A stretch of DNA of 64,000 nt from Citrus sinensis. Its lineage: Eukaryota; Streptophyta; Magnoliopsida; Sapindales; Rutaceae. The notes under the pieces are model-generated. The model worked only from the letters and a program-made list of their open reading frames with translations. It did no database searches and was not told the origin of the DNA. Positions 22,265 to 34,050 of this stretch are shown piece after piece. Made by a program: the position numbers and the translations under genes. The stretch covers positions 30,109,501 to 30,173,500 of the forward strand of contig NC_068557.1 in NCBI RefSeq assembly GCF_022201045.2, in the 5' to 3' direction. Each line of letters starts with the position of its first letter. The first letter of the stretch is position 1.

Positions 22265-25200
22265 ATGGCTTCAAATAGCGGTTTTGATGCCCAAAGGATG
22301 TTAGTTTTCTAGCTCCAATGGTGTCTTGGCTGTGTGATAGCAGCCGGGATCTTCTTGTTTTCTTTTTCTTGTTCTTCCTATTGTTGCTTGTCATGTTTCT
22401 TTTATTTACTGCTTGATTTTGGTTTATGATTGGAGGTTACAGGCTTGAACTCTACTTGCACGATTATTTTGTGAAGCATAACATGCATGAGACTGCTGAG
22501 ACTTTCAGAAAAGAGGTCAATGTCGAAGCCAGCCATTCTGTTGGTACATGTCCTTGTTCGAATTTTCTTTTTTCCTTGTAAGAATTTGGTGTGCTTTTAT
22601 GAATTTACTGATTTAATTTGTAATTAAGATGCACTCTTACTGCTGATCATGTCAAATTTTGTTTGAGCATGTGGGCCCCTTTTTAATAGGGTTATTGTTC
22701 GCTTTGTTTCTGTGCTGTTACCACTTTTTCTTTCCTTGGTTTTATATTTTGTCTTTCTTTAGGAGTGTAGGAAAATTGGTTATCTTATGTACACAGTCTA
22801 AGAATTGATTCAACTTTCGCTTTGATATGGTTTTTGCTGATGTAGTTCTCATTTTAATTGATGGAGGACTTATATCTCTCAATATTTGCAATCTATTGGA
22901 TCTGTTGGAACATTCATGGTCATGGTGATTTTCACGTTATTTTCATAAACATTGTGATTGTTGACTGGAACTTGCGGGATGTTGTTTCAGCTATTGATGT
23001 TCCTGATGGGTTCTTACATGAATGGTGGTGCATATTTTATGACTTTGCTGCTCAGCTAAAGCATCGGGAATCCAATACTGAGACTTCTTCTGAGGTGATA
23101 CTTTGTTTACTTGAAGTCCTGTTGTTTTGTTTTATGACTGTAAGAATGTGGATTCTATGGGTTCTATTTTTAATTTCCAGGTTACATATATGACTGAGAA
23201 TCAACCACTTCATCCCATGGTGCCACAGTTAGCATCGGATCAGCAAAGGCCTAGACAGTTTCCAAGGAGTGCTGACTTTGATTCGATGATTGGGGAACCA
23301 TCTCTGTTGGCTGCAAAATTTCAAGAGGAAGAGCAATTTAGGCGCTCTATGTGAGATTACAATTCCAATTATGGTTTCTCAAAGCTAATAATATGAATCT
23401 TTTAATACATTGCCCTTCCCCAATTTACAATTTGGCTTTTCAGACCCCTTGTGTTTATGAATGTCTGATCTTTGAGAAATGTTTGAGATACAAAAGAGTG
23501 ACTGAGTGAGAGAGTAAAATTTGTGCTTGCCTATACAAATTTGAAATGAGGAACCTAAGAAGTTTTTATCTTATGTTTAGAAGATTGCATGCGTGAACAT
23601 AACGCATTTAGTTGGATTTTTCATAATTAAAAATGTTCTTCTTTTCTTGTTTGACATTCTTTTATGTATTTCAGCCATCTGCAGCAGCAAATTCATAGTC
23701 AGTCTCAGCTTGTGCGAGTATGGTCTATCCTATTTACTTCATTAATAGGATTTCAATTGCTAAAATTTATTCAAAGGTTACAAATTTTACCAATGATGCA
23801 GGATAATTTATGAGGCTTTGACTTTGGGAGGACTACACTGATGGATCCTGCCCTCTATGGTGCACAAAGTCCCGTACCTGCAGCACCTGGACTTCATGGG
23901 GCAGGTTATTTGACATCATACAATTTAATGTTTTTGTTTGTTCTCAATTTAATGTTTTTTTTTGTTCTCTGGATAATTTTGGAATGAAACTTAGTTTTGC
24001 CTTTGATTTACTTTTACTCTGTTCTTAGAACTACAAAATCAACTGAATAAAGAGATATGTTCAGTATATTTATCAGGCTATATTCTGTCAAGATAGGAAA
24101 GAGTTGAACACATCATATGATGTCTTGTTTTGTTTTGTTTTTCATTTTCTTTTCTCCCTTCTGAGTAACTGCTTCCTCTGTTCTTTAACGTGGCAATTTT
24201 CTGTTTTACATATCTAATGCCTAATTTCTGTCTATTGCAGGCCTGAACGGAGATGTCAATCCAATGCCGTCGAATATATGGCCATTGGATGTAAGAGGCT
24301 TAATAATTTACTTGCTGAACTCGTTTGGCAGCTATTTTAGGTTCTTTCTAAGTGTAAATTTAGAACTAGCAAATCATCAACGAAAGTGCTTATTTTAGCA
24401 GGATTAAAAATTTAGCCAGTAGTTGGTCTTCATCTTGGTTTGGGAAATAAGCCCTTACACATTTTTTCAGGCACCAAAAAATCAAAGGCAGTTTCAAACA
24501 TCGACCATGAACCAGCAACAACAGATCTTGGCTCCAACACAGTCATTGACATTGGGGAACCTGACACCCAGTTTTCCTGGAAGCTCTGCCGGTTTTGCTC
24601 GTCACAAGCTGATGGTTCCCAAGATGGATTTAAGGGGGAAAAACGCACAGGTAAGCAGAAAACAGTGATATTTTTTTGTGCATGGGTATGAACTTTGTCA
24701 ATCCTCTTGAGTTTAATATTGATATATATATGGGTGTGTGTGTGTGTGTGTGTGTATTTTACCTGTACTTTTATGTGCATCTATCGTTTATATATTCTCC
24801 ATAACAGCATTGCTTCCCTTTTCATAAGCTTTGACATCCAGTTTTCCTACACACGAATATTTGGTGTCTGCACACCTGCATGAAACTGCACAGTAACATG
24901 TGCAATCATGAATCATGCAGGTTTCATGTCTCCCTAATGTCAGACTTCCGATTGGATATCATAATTATCTCTTTATTGCATACTCATTAAACTTGTTATG
25001 CTCATTTTCTGACTAGAGGTTTGTTTGGTGTTCTTATTCTAGATGGCTGTCCAAATGAGACAAACTGCACAGCACCAACTTCACGGTAAGCAGCCTCAGC
25101 ACCAGCAGTTAGAAGAGGTTGGTCAGACATAGCACTGAATTGTTAATTTGCTTTGATACTTGGCGGGAGAGGCCCAACTTATGTGATTTTATTTTCCCCC

Positions 25201-25744
25201 TATATACATTTTCTGACATTAAGTAATCTTGACCAGAAAGGCAGAAGAAGGAATAAATCATCACTTTCAAGAGCTAAAGACAAGAGTAAGGTAGGTAACT
25301 TGCCCCAGGGAAAAAATATCATGACCCTTTTTTCCAATGGCTAATTTTAAAAACTATTTGTTTTGCTTCATCTGATGGTTGCTTTTTCATGGTTTCTTTT
25401 ACTGTAGGATGATAGGAAAGCAGAAGGCAGTAAACCTGTGAATGAAAACATTGAATCAGTTTCATCCCATGATACTACTGTTGATTCAAGCACTGCCGCT
25501 AGCAACAAAAATAAGCCCAGAGGTTCTTCTTTTTCCAAAGTCAATTTCAACGTTGATATTGCATCGCTTTATGCAGTGTTCCTCTCTGGTGGAAACTAAT
25601 TTATGTATTTCAATGCAGCCCCTTGAGCTGTGGAATCCAATTGAGCGCTGTAGAATGCAGACAGGTGATGCAAACATTCATGATTCATCATTGGCAGATA
25701 CATTTCATGGGTTGTATATTGGCACTAATCCTGCGGAAGTTTGA
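22265..25744 (+). pseudogene. LEUNIG-like transcriptional co-repressor, decayed (LisH/LUFS kept, WD40 lost)
   Basis: Exons 22265-22299, 22443-22543, 22991-23094, 23181-23350, 23675-23717, 23802-23904, 24241-24290, 24471-24650, 25043-25117, 25237-25290 and 25408-25599 join with GT-AG sites in one phase. The start, MASNSGFDAQRMLELYLHDY, then FVKHNMHETAETFRKE is a LisH motif. IDVPDGFLHEWWCIFYDF completes a LUFS domain, the part that contacts SEUSS-type adaptors. A Q-rich middle (MNQQQQILAPTQSL) and a basic GRRRNKSS region follow, as in LEUNIG. Two breaks: an in-frame TGA at 23811-23813 (codon 155), and no WD40 propeller. A scrap reading LELWNPIERCR at about 25620-25744 resembles the final LEUNIG WD repeat but cannot be joined in phase. 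If transcribed it would give a LUFS-only fragment of 154 aa. Confidence 0.7.
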
Positions 25745-26472
25745 CCATCAGTCAATAAGTTCCATGGCTGAATACACTTTTTGTTGTAGATACTACAGGG
25801 AGACACAGAGACTGTTCCTATATCTTTTGTAAAGGTATAGACATAAATAATTACAATCAAAGTGTTGATAGCATTCAAATTTATTTGCCATATAAAATGC
25901 TGTTTCCCATTTGCCTTTTGTCCATATTGTTGAACTTGGCTCTATTTTTAACTCTATATTGTTCATTTCTTCTTCTATAGTTTTGCACCGTCCCCGTAAA
26001 TATTATTCAATCGATCTAGAGATACAAATTTATGTTTGTTGTGAGGTACTCGATGCAGAATATTACGCAGGGATGTTAATAATATTAATTTACACAGTAA
26101 AAAAGTGTCATGCTTGCTAATTGAATCTAAATCTTACCAGTTACCATCTCTGATTTCATATTCAGAAAAAAAATAAATGAAGTATATTTATTTTAGGACA
26201 CAGAATGTGTAAAGAACACCGTTTTTCATCTCAGTAAGAAGATACGGATTAACACCAAAAGTAAATTAAAATAAAATCATGACTAGAAAGAAAATTTTAA
26301 GTTGCAACTTAAAAGTAGTACCAACTGGAAACAAATTGGATAAAACTAGAAGACCAGCTTGAGCCACAAAATCAAGAGAGATGTCTGATGTTTGTATTTG
26401 GGGTTGCATTACATAAACCATTTTACAGAATCTACACTACAGGGCAAAGAACTCAAGCCACTTCTAGAGCCA
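25745..26472. other. spacer between convergent genes
   Basis: Probable 3' flank of the LEUNIG-like gene on the left and, from about 26.2 kb, the 3'UTR of the plastid S5 gene on the minus strand. No gene recognised. Confidence 0.5.
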
Positions 26473-28357
26473 TCACTTCCATAATTCTTCCATTGGGATC
26501 CCGCGCTCACGAGAAACTTCACGCCACTGCTTCATTTTCTGCACTGCAACAACCGTTGCTCTAGCATTGTTGAGGGCATTGTTACTCCCAAGTTGCTTCC
26601 CCAAAGCATTCTCAACACCTGCCATTTCAAGAACAATTCTAACAGCACCTCCAGCAATCACTCCAGTACCAGGAGAAGCAGGTCTGAGCATCACCTTAGC
26701 CGCCCCAAAATCACCATCAGATCTGTCATTTATTTGTTCAACAGAATCAGTAAGTGCATAGGAAGAAAATACATCAGCATTCAAATATGTTGCATAAAAA
26801 TCATGCCCTCAGCGATATGTAAAGTTTAGGGGTAGATATGCAAATCAAGAAGCAAGATCATAAAGGGAATGCATTTGGAATCTGGATAGCATGCTTTTGC
26901 ACACATATGGTAGGATTATTATTATCCACATATATTTTCAATCTGGAGGTAAAGTCTGTAACTCAGGTTACGACTAACATCTTTTCTATATTTCTATCAC
27001 ACTGACGTTTCTATCATTTGTTTAAAGGAATAGCAAAGGCATATATTTGGGTAGTTTCAATGAAAAATGAACCATTTAAAACAAATTTAGAAACAATTTA
27101 CTCATTCCGACAGTTTCTGCCTGGTTTCAAAACATTCACTCAGTCACGATCAAACTGAATTAATCTACATTGTAAATCTATGTACGCTATAAGCAATTAA
27201 GCATAAATTCATCAAAATCACCATAGTTAGACCACAGCTTTATGACTCTCACATAGAGCTTTTACACAAACAAAAATGACAAAATATCAACTGAAACTAT
27301 ATGTATGCAATGTTCGACATCCACCTTGAGTTTTTTTAATTAGGCCTTAGCAAAAAAGTTTCTAGAAAACAAATATATAAAACTCTTTATACGGAAACTA
27401 CATTCTGTCCCAAACCACAGGTTCCCCAAAATTAAGCACCCTCCAAACAACAGATTCAAAATCAATCCAGTCTCCACACAAAACAATTCTACAACATTCT
27501 GTCTGAAACAAACAATTCCACAGAATATAGCAAACTTAACAAACACATCAGTAATCTCGAGTTCCCACATTTCACGTTCTCATTATCACACACATCCATA
27601 CTCAAACCAGAAAAGCAACAGAAAAGTGAAACCAAAAAAATTGGGAAAAAAAGAAAAGAAAAGAAAGAAAGATTGATTTACTTTACCTGTGTGGGAAAGT
27701 CAAGTACTTAGTCATAGGGACAGTAACAATATTCCTCCTAGCATCAACGGCGGATTTCTGCACGGCAGCAATAACTTCTTTAGCTTTGGCAACGCCAACA
27801 CCAACTTGGCCTTTCTTATCACCAACCACAACAATAGCTCTAAACTTCAACTGCTTCCCTCCTTTGACCACCTTCGTCACTCTTCTGACTTGAACCACTC
27901 TTTCTTCAAACCCATCCTTCACTTTCTCCTTCTTCGTTTTCCCAAAAGCACTCGTCTTTTTCGCCTTCGAGTCCATCACATAAACATCATTCCCCGAGAC
28001 GCTGACTCCCGCGTACGCGGGTCCGTACAATTCTTCGTAAGCAGCGGCAATTTCGTCCTCGGTTTCCATTGGGAGCTCGTCGAAGGAGGGCGGGGGAGTG
28101 TAATCCTCCGGGGGCGTCGGTGGGTCGAAAACGGCGGCGTCTTCATCTGGGTTGTTGAAGTCGTCGAAAACGATGCCGTTTGGTTTGTCGGATTCGGAGG
28201 CTCTGACGAGGACGGTCGAGAGGGTGAGTTTTGGGAGCCTGGTGAGTTTTGCAGTGGAGAGGAATGAGAGGCGGGGAGTCGGGTGAAGAGATAGAGACAA
28301 AGACAATGACGAGAGAGAAGAAAGGGTTGCTCTTGTTGCTGATGCTGTTGTTGCCAT
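26473..28357 (-). CDS. rps5: 30S ribosomal protein S5, chloroplast (nuclear gene)
   Basis: Two exons on the minus strand, 28357-27687 and 26722-26473. They join through a split arginine codon (AG|A) to give 306 aa, close to known plant plastid S5. Residues 1 to about 52 are Ser/Thr-rich with few acidic residues, a plastid transit peptide ending near STVLVRA. An acidic plant-specific extension (about 55-115) precedes the S5 N-terminal RNA-binding domain: [19 protein letters not shown] (150-168), then [20 protein letters not shown]. The C-terminal S5 domain in exon 2 has [33 protein letters not shown] and [10 protein letters not shown]. It is a component of the small subunit of plastid ribosomes, near the mRNA entry and decoding region. 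The intron is about 0.96 kb. Confidence 0.96.
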
Positions 28358-28599
28358 TGGTGATGTGTATGTAACGCTGCGTTTGGGGGAGAGTGGAGAA
28401 GAAAGGAAGATCAGTTCAGTCTCTTGGGAGCATTGCTTATCCTCTCCTACGACGAAATGGGCAAAAAGCCAAAAGCAAGCTCAGAGGAGGACTATGTTGT
28501 AATTTTCATTTTCCTTTTTTATTTTTTTTTTTATTTTGGGGTTTAAGATGGTGTTGGATGGAAGTCAAATATGTGAAAGCCAATCGCTACAAATTGGAC

Positions 28600-28800
28600 T
28601 TTTGCACTTTTAAAAGCCCATTGTCTGGCCCCTTTCAATTGTCAGAACGCACGAAGAAAAAGCCCACCAGGTATCCCCAAAATGCAAATTACGAATGCAA
28701 TTCCTCCGCATTTGCTGGCCTGCACGGGGCGATCCTTCTTGTTAAGCATTTTCTCACTATCTTGCATTCTTCTTACAATGCTTCAAAGGTGGGCCATAAT
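28600..28800 (-). promoter_or_regulatory. site II-type elements upstream of plastid S5
   Basis: TGGGCT on the minus strand at 28615-28620 and 28661-28666, and TGGGCC on the plus strand at 28790-28795, 260-440 bp upstream of the S5 start codon. TGGGCC/T (site II) motifs are common in promoters of plant ribosomal-protein genes. Six-base motifs are weak evidence alone; the clustering and the gene type are what support it. Confidence 0.4.
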
Positions 28801-29093
28801 ATTCAGTATTAAAGCTTGAGAAAGCTAGTTAGTCAAACAACTCCAGAAGCTAGCTGCAATTGAGATTTGACAGAAGAACTAGCAGAAGAAGATCGCGTTC
28901 TGATTGCTTTGTTGAGAGAAGAGGTACTTTTTCATTCCCGCTTATGCTAACAATTAATACTCCACAATACATTGTAGTAAGAGTGGCCTTATAATTATTT
29001 ATTTTATCGATTCTACTTTTGAAGTCAAGCCAATTAGAGATTTCACACAACAGAATACATACTCCTATTTTATGTGTTAATAACTAATGCTAA

Positions 29094-29430
29094 AACAAAC
29101 CACTCAGTTAAAAAAGGTTGAGTGGCTATAACTACTCTTTCACAACTGTGAGGGTAGTTTTAAAATCCCACAAAAATATTATAAAGATTTAATTATTTTT
29201 TTTTGAATTTGAGTGAAAATAATTTTCCCCCTTTCGAAAATATGAGTAGAGTATATGTCTTTTGAATATTAGAAACGGTTAAAATCTGGACAACACTATT
29301 TAAGATTTAATGTAAACTACTCTAAGTAATTATCTAATTATTAATATCAGTTGTAATTTCATGTAATATAAGTTGTAAACATGAGTTATAATTTAAACAA
29401 TAATCTCATGTAATTATAAATAAATAAAAA
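29094..29430 (+). mobile_element. tRNA-derived SINE, copy D (diverged)
   Basis: Starts near AACCACTCAG, continues GTTGAGTGGCT, GTGAGGGTAG, CCCACAAAAATATT, GGTTAAAATCTGG and ends CAATAATCTCATGTAATT plus an A-rich tail, matching copy A at 619-931 block by block. It is flanked by a 12 bp duplication, AACTAATGCTAA, at 29082-29093 and 29431-29442. Older than copy A by its many substitutions. Confidence 0.75.
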
Positions 29431-29566
29431 AACTAATGCTAAGATTACAAAATAACAATATGCTTATAAATCCTAAAATGAGAAGTCCTCATGAGATGAT
29501 GTTGCAGCAGCTAATTAAATCGAAACATCCATAAATTCTAGTTCACTCTCTTTCTGGGTCTGTAGC

Positions 29567-29778
29567 TCATTTTTCTATACCAGGCCAGGCAGTCCGATTA
29601 CTGAGAACCCACAGCACAAGCAAGATTCCACTTGTAATCACAACCATCCAAGAAAGATACGCCCGTATAGGAATCAAGTTATCACTTGTAATCACAACCA
29701 TCCAAGAAAGATAAAAATCAGCAGCCCCAGCGGCATAGAAAAGCCACATCTTGTACACAAAGAGAGGTCCCAGAACTC
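29567..29778 (-). pseudogene. coding relic, possibly last exon of a PIG-U-like membrane protein
   Basis: An open stretch on the minus strand reads GVLGPLFVYKMWLFYAAG, then ADFYLSWMVVITS and LLVLWVLSNRTAWPGIEK before a stop. It has no usable ATG and is preceded in frame by a stop (or a splice acceptor, TGCTAAG). The P...W...G...NFY-like spacing weakly recalls the C-terminus of the GPI-transamidase subunit PIG-U; this is a guess from memory. A 54 bp in-frame tandem duplication repeats YLSWMVVITS (about 29629-29713). No neighbouring exons found. Confidence 0.25.
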
Positions 29779-30258
29779 CTTAGCAACAGATTAACAGGTA
29801 CGAAAAGGAGCAGACAATCATGTAGTTTCTTCTTATAAATCACGGAGAACATTTCAAGAAGGGGGCAGTACGCGATTTATTTGAATATGTATCTTTAAAA
29901 ACAGCGTTTTACAAAGACTTTCGATAGATGTCAAAAGCTCAGTACATAAAATAAACCAAATGGTGATCGAACTTGGTAATGATAAAAAGAAATGGCGACG
30001 ATTGAGAATGATGGCGATGTGATGCTTAGGGAGAGAAAAGAGAGCATATGAACAGAAAATAAAAGAAAATAAATAAAATAAAACAAAACAAAATATTTTT
30101 ATTATATTTTTTAATAAGGATAATTTCGAAAAACAAATGAGTTAATTAAATATTGGGGCTGCTAAGATAAATCGAGAGAGACATATATTTTTTTCTATTT
30201 AAAAAAATTGTCAATAGCTCAAAATGTCGGGGCCACTGTATAAAAATATTACACTCAT

Positions 30259-31064
30259 GGTGTGTTTTATTTGTTTAATTGGGGAATAGGAAAACGAAAT
30301 TAGAATCATTAACGATGTTTATTTCACAAGATAAGAGTAGGAACGAAATCGAAATCATGAGGCTCATCCCAATTCGAAAATAAGGAATGAGAGATTGATT
30401 CCCAAGAGGGGATGTGAATCAGTCTCTCATTCTTTAAATTATCAATTTTGCCCCCAAACACAGAAATTCAATTTTGCCCTCAATTCAAAAAAAAAAAAAA
30501 AACCAACGCAAGTGTCGAATGCAACATCTATGCTCGATCTGCCACCGTTGCACGCAGAGCCATGATCAATCCCCTCATAGTCGCATGCAGATCCTCAACC
30601 TCATGGAAATTGATCCAGTCACCGTCGCACACTGCCATGCACAATCTCGTCACCATTGCACATAGGTCGTCAACCTCGTGCCACTGATTGTCATCGGTCG
30701 TATGCGATACCTGTTGATCATCGCTGCCACTCCTCGATCGTCGTTGCACATTTGAATTGTCACCGGTTGTTGTTGTTGTTGTTATTAACAATGGAAAAAA
30801 TAATAACAATCATAATTATTATTGTTTGATTGTCATAATAAACAATAATAATAACAACAACAATTAACTAAGGGTATTTTAGTAATTTAAAATAATTTAT
30901 TCTGATTTAAAAAAAAAACACAATAATGGGAATACAATCCATTCTAATTCTGATTATTTCAATTAACGTAGACAACTTATTCTGATTCTCATTCCTTATT
31001 CTCCATTCTTATTATTGTCAATTTTGATTCATGCCTATTGCAATTCCCATTTGGTAAACGCACC
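30259..31064. mobile_element. non-autonomous DNA transposon-like TIR element, about 0.8 kb
   Basis: Terminal inverted repeats: left ATGGTGTGTTT...GGGGAATAG, right, read inward, ATGGTGCGTTTACC...GGGAATTGCAATAG. Subterminal regions are also inverted relatives (GGAATGAGA/TCTCATTCC types, repeated). The middle (about 30520-30720) is less AT-rich and carries a loose repeat of about 60-75 bp (GTCGCA...CTCAACCTC). No transposase. The start resembles PIF/Harbinger-type MITEs, but I could not fix the target-site duplication. Confidence 0.6.
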
Positions 31065-31695
31065 ATTATTATTTTTTTACATTTACAATTTAAATTGAAT
31101 AATTTACACAATATGTTTCTAGATAAAATGATAACTACATCGACCAATTCGGCATTTGTCGTTTACGCAGACATGATAGATCGTTATTATCTTAGTTAGG
31201 AACGTGATTGTCCAAAATGCAGTTTTTCTAATATATATGAGAAAAATGATGAATAAACTAATTTTGAAAATTGAGTTCCACTACCACTTCTAATTAATGT
31301 TATACAACTCGCGTCAGTTACATTTTCCAAGTACTACTTTCCTCATAAGTTCCATTCCAATATGTGGAAATTAAATTTCATGATCAATGTCACACATAAA
31401 CACACAACTCAGTCCGATAATGCATGTGATGAGACTCATAACTACCAATATAATGCTCTTTCACACAGGAAAAAGAGTGTACACAGCCAAGAGAATTAAT
31501 ATGGCTTATGCAAGAGAAATGAAACGTATATGATACAAGAGATTTTATTCTATTTTTTTTCCTTCTTCAATGAAGAATTAATGTTACTGAGGTACTTCTC
31601 CATTTCTCTTGCGCAGCAATCATTATGTTTAGTAAAAAAAGAGATTAAAAAAAAAAAATTTACGACGTTCCATTGTCATGAAGTTCCCTTAGTTG

Positions 31696-34050
31696 TTAAA
31701 TAGAAAAATTATATGTATCGACATCCGGTAGCATATCGAGGCAACTGTAGCAGTCATCAACAGTTTGATGATGATCATATTCAGGATTGTTCATTTTAGC
31801 ACCATGCGACGAGGAGCTGGTTGCTGCCAAGTGGGCATGGATTCCGGAACTAGTAGCGTTGTTAGATGCACGGACAACATTGTTAGCTTCCTCATGATCA
31901 TCCAGTGGCAACGTCATGAGGTTGTAATAAGTTTCCTGTTGTTCTTTGTGCCTAAGTTGTTCGATAAGTAGTGCTAAAGATGCTTCTTCCTCATCTCTAG
32001 CTTGGTGCATTATGGGAGTTGGAGTTTGATTTGCAGCTGGAAAGAAGTCGTAGTTCTGTTGTTTGTATGATGGCTCGGCTGCTGGCTCTGGCCGTTCCAC
32101 TTTTTTAACGGAGAAATACTGTCCCTCGGATGCAAGAAAACACCAAAAGTCAGAGAACAGAAATCAAATTAGAAGCTACATGTATCTCAGTGCCTCGCAC
32201 GTTCCCATCAGCTGCTACTGCCTACAGGTACATAAAACACTCAAATTTTGTTTGTCCATTTTTGGCACCGTTTCATTTTGTCATTTTCCAGTCGCATCCT
32301 TCCAAAGGATGTATCATCATCATACAGAAGAGGTTAAGGGTACTGTTGTCTTCCAGTTGAACAAACTTGATTCCCTTTTCCATATTTCAAAATTCACTTT
32401 TTTAATTGTCAAACAAATTCCAATTAATTAGCACAGTTTCATATATAGCAAGTAATAATAAGTTGATAAACTCACGAGATTTTTGCTCTCATCCTCGTAA
32501 AGGGTAAGGGAATCTCCAATCTCCAGCCCATTTTGCTTTACAAAATCCACTGTATATCGAAAACGTGAGAAAGTAGAAACAGAAGATGAGAATTGGCTTG
32601 GGGGAAAAAAAAAAGCTTCATTTTTAAGGTTTAAAATAATTTTTCAGGAACTGGGATTTACCTGTATTTTCAAGAACATACATTCTGCTTTTATTATTAG
32701 ACCAGTACCTGAGTTATCAAACAGGCACAATTAATAATATGATTAACTAACAAATGGGTCTAGCAGTATCAAAACTGTAGTAACCATAACCCATGCATGT
32801 CAGTATGTATGTACTCACTTGAACTTGAGAGTCCAATGTTTGTCAGAATATACATCCCTGATTACTATGTGGATGCCTTCTTTATCAGAAAGACTTGGAA
32901 GATTTTCTTCAGCCTCTCTCTGGATTAAATAAAAAAAAAACGAAAAAGAGTCTTAATTATCATGAATATATAGATAATAAGGCTAGTTATTTTTTAAGAG
33001 GTCATTAATAATCTTTCCTTTTTCCCATTTGCTTTATTTTCTGTGCAAGAATCGAGAAGTCAGGAAGAGAAGTTATTCGGCAGAGTAGATGCACAACTAT
33101 GATGTAGTGGTCAATAAGAGTAAATCAAATGAATGATTATGGTTGGCTCATTTACTTCTTTCCCGTCTATCATAATCATCTTCATTGCATTGGAGTAAAA
33201 GAACGCAAGACCAAAATAAGCAAAAGTTGACCGACTAAGAAAGCAAAGCTATAAGCACAGCAAGGGCTGATCACCTTTGGAAGAATAATCCTTCCTAGAG
33301 ATCCCACATCACTGTTCTTCAACGCCTTCTGCAACAGCACTCTCAGTCTCTGTGAGAAGAAAAACCAAAAAAAAAAAAAAAATTAGAACAGACAGTACAG
33401 AAAACACATGATGGAGTAAAGGCTAAAGACAAAACAAACAACGGGTTCTAAATTTTCGGATTAATTCGACGCGAACTCACTTTATTATCTGGGGTGCAGA
33501 AGTTGAACAGATCTCGGTGAGTGTCAACACCATACGTTGGTAGTCTTGTCGCGTCAAAGTGAGCTGAAGAAGGCACATTTGAAGAAGAAGCCCCAGAAGA
33601 TGCATTTCTTTGTAAACTGAGGCTCTTTTGCCGAGCTAGTTTTCGTTTAATCCTAGCAATCTTGGTCTTTTGTGGATCAAGAACCACTCTTTGTGGCTCC
33701 TTTGGTACCCTGATATTTGGTTGCAAACTCCACGATCCTGCTGCTGCTGGTATCGCATTATTACCACCTCCATTTTGGATCCCGTTTTGTGCTAACCAAA
33801 ATGGATACACCGGATATGGAGCAGCAGCAGCAACAGCAAAAGATTGACCACCAGACTGGTCCAAAGGAAATGTGCTAGGGAATTGCATATTTTGATGATA
33901 ATAAGTTGGTAAGTAGAGCTGGGAATTTTGTATATACGCCATGTTTGGTTGGCTAAGTTGCTGGTTAGTGAAGGTATTAATGGTATTGTTGTTAGCGGTG
34001 GCGGTGGTGGCGGTATTGTTGTTAGAAGCGGGGAAAAAGTTGTTCTCCAT
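31696..34050 (-). CDS. LEC2: LEC2-type B3-domain transcription factor
   Basis: Six exons on the minus strand: 34050-33481, 33349-33275, 32919-32819, 32708-32662, 32549-32476 and 32118-31696. All junctions are GT-AG in phase; product 429 aa. Residues 1-190 are low-complexity, with a conserved block VVLDPQKTKIARIKRK. The B3 DNA-binding domain spans about 191-295: RLRVLLQKALKNSDVGSLGR, ILPK, EAEENLPSLSDKEGI, WTLKFKYWSNNKSRMYVLEN, VDFVKQNGLEIGDSLTLYED. The tail has DEEEASLALLIEQL. These blocks fit LEAFY COTYLEDON2 better than FUS3 or ABI3, which are arranged differently around B3. LEC2 activates seed-maturation and embryogenesis genes by binding RY (CATGCA) sites. It is longer than Arabidopsis LEC2 (363 aa), mainly in the low-complexity parts. 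Confidence 0.92.

Larger units (their letters stand above)
28358..31695. other. intergenic between plastid S5 and the LEC2-type gene
   Basis: Contains the S5 promoter, a SINE (29094-29430), a short protein-like relic on the minus strand (29567-29778), the TIR element at 30259-31064, and AT-rich DNA downstream of the LEC2-type gene. Both genes read away from each other's ends, so the left side is promoter and the right side terminator territory. Confidence 0.5.

Noticed and set aside
27689-28267. 192-codon plus-strand frame opposite plastid S5
   Set aside because: Antisense shadow of S5 exon 1; the minus strand encodes a clear S5 protein with correct splice sites.
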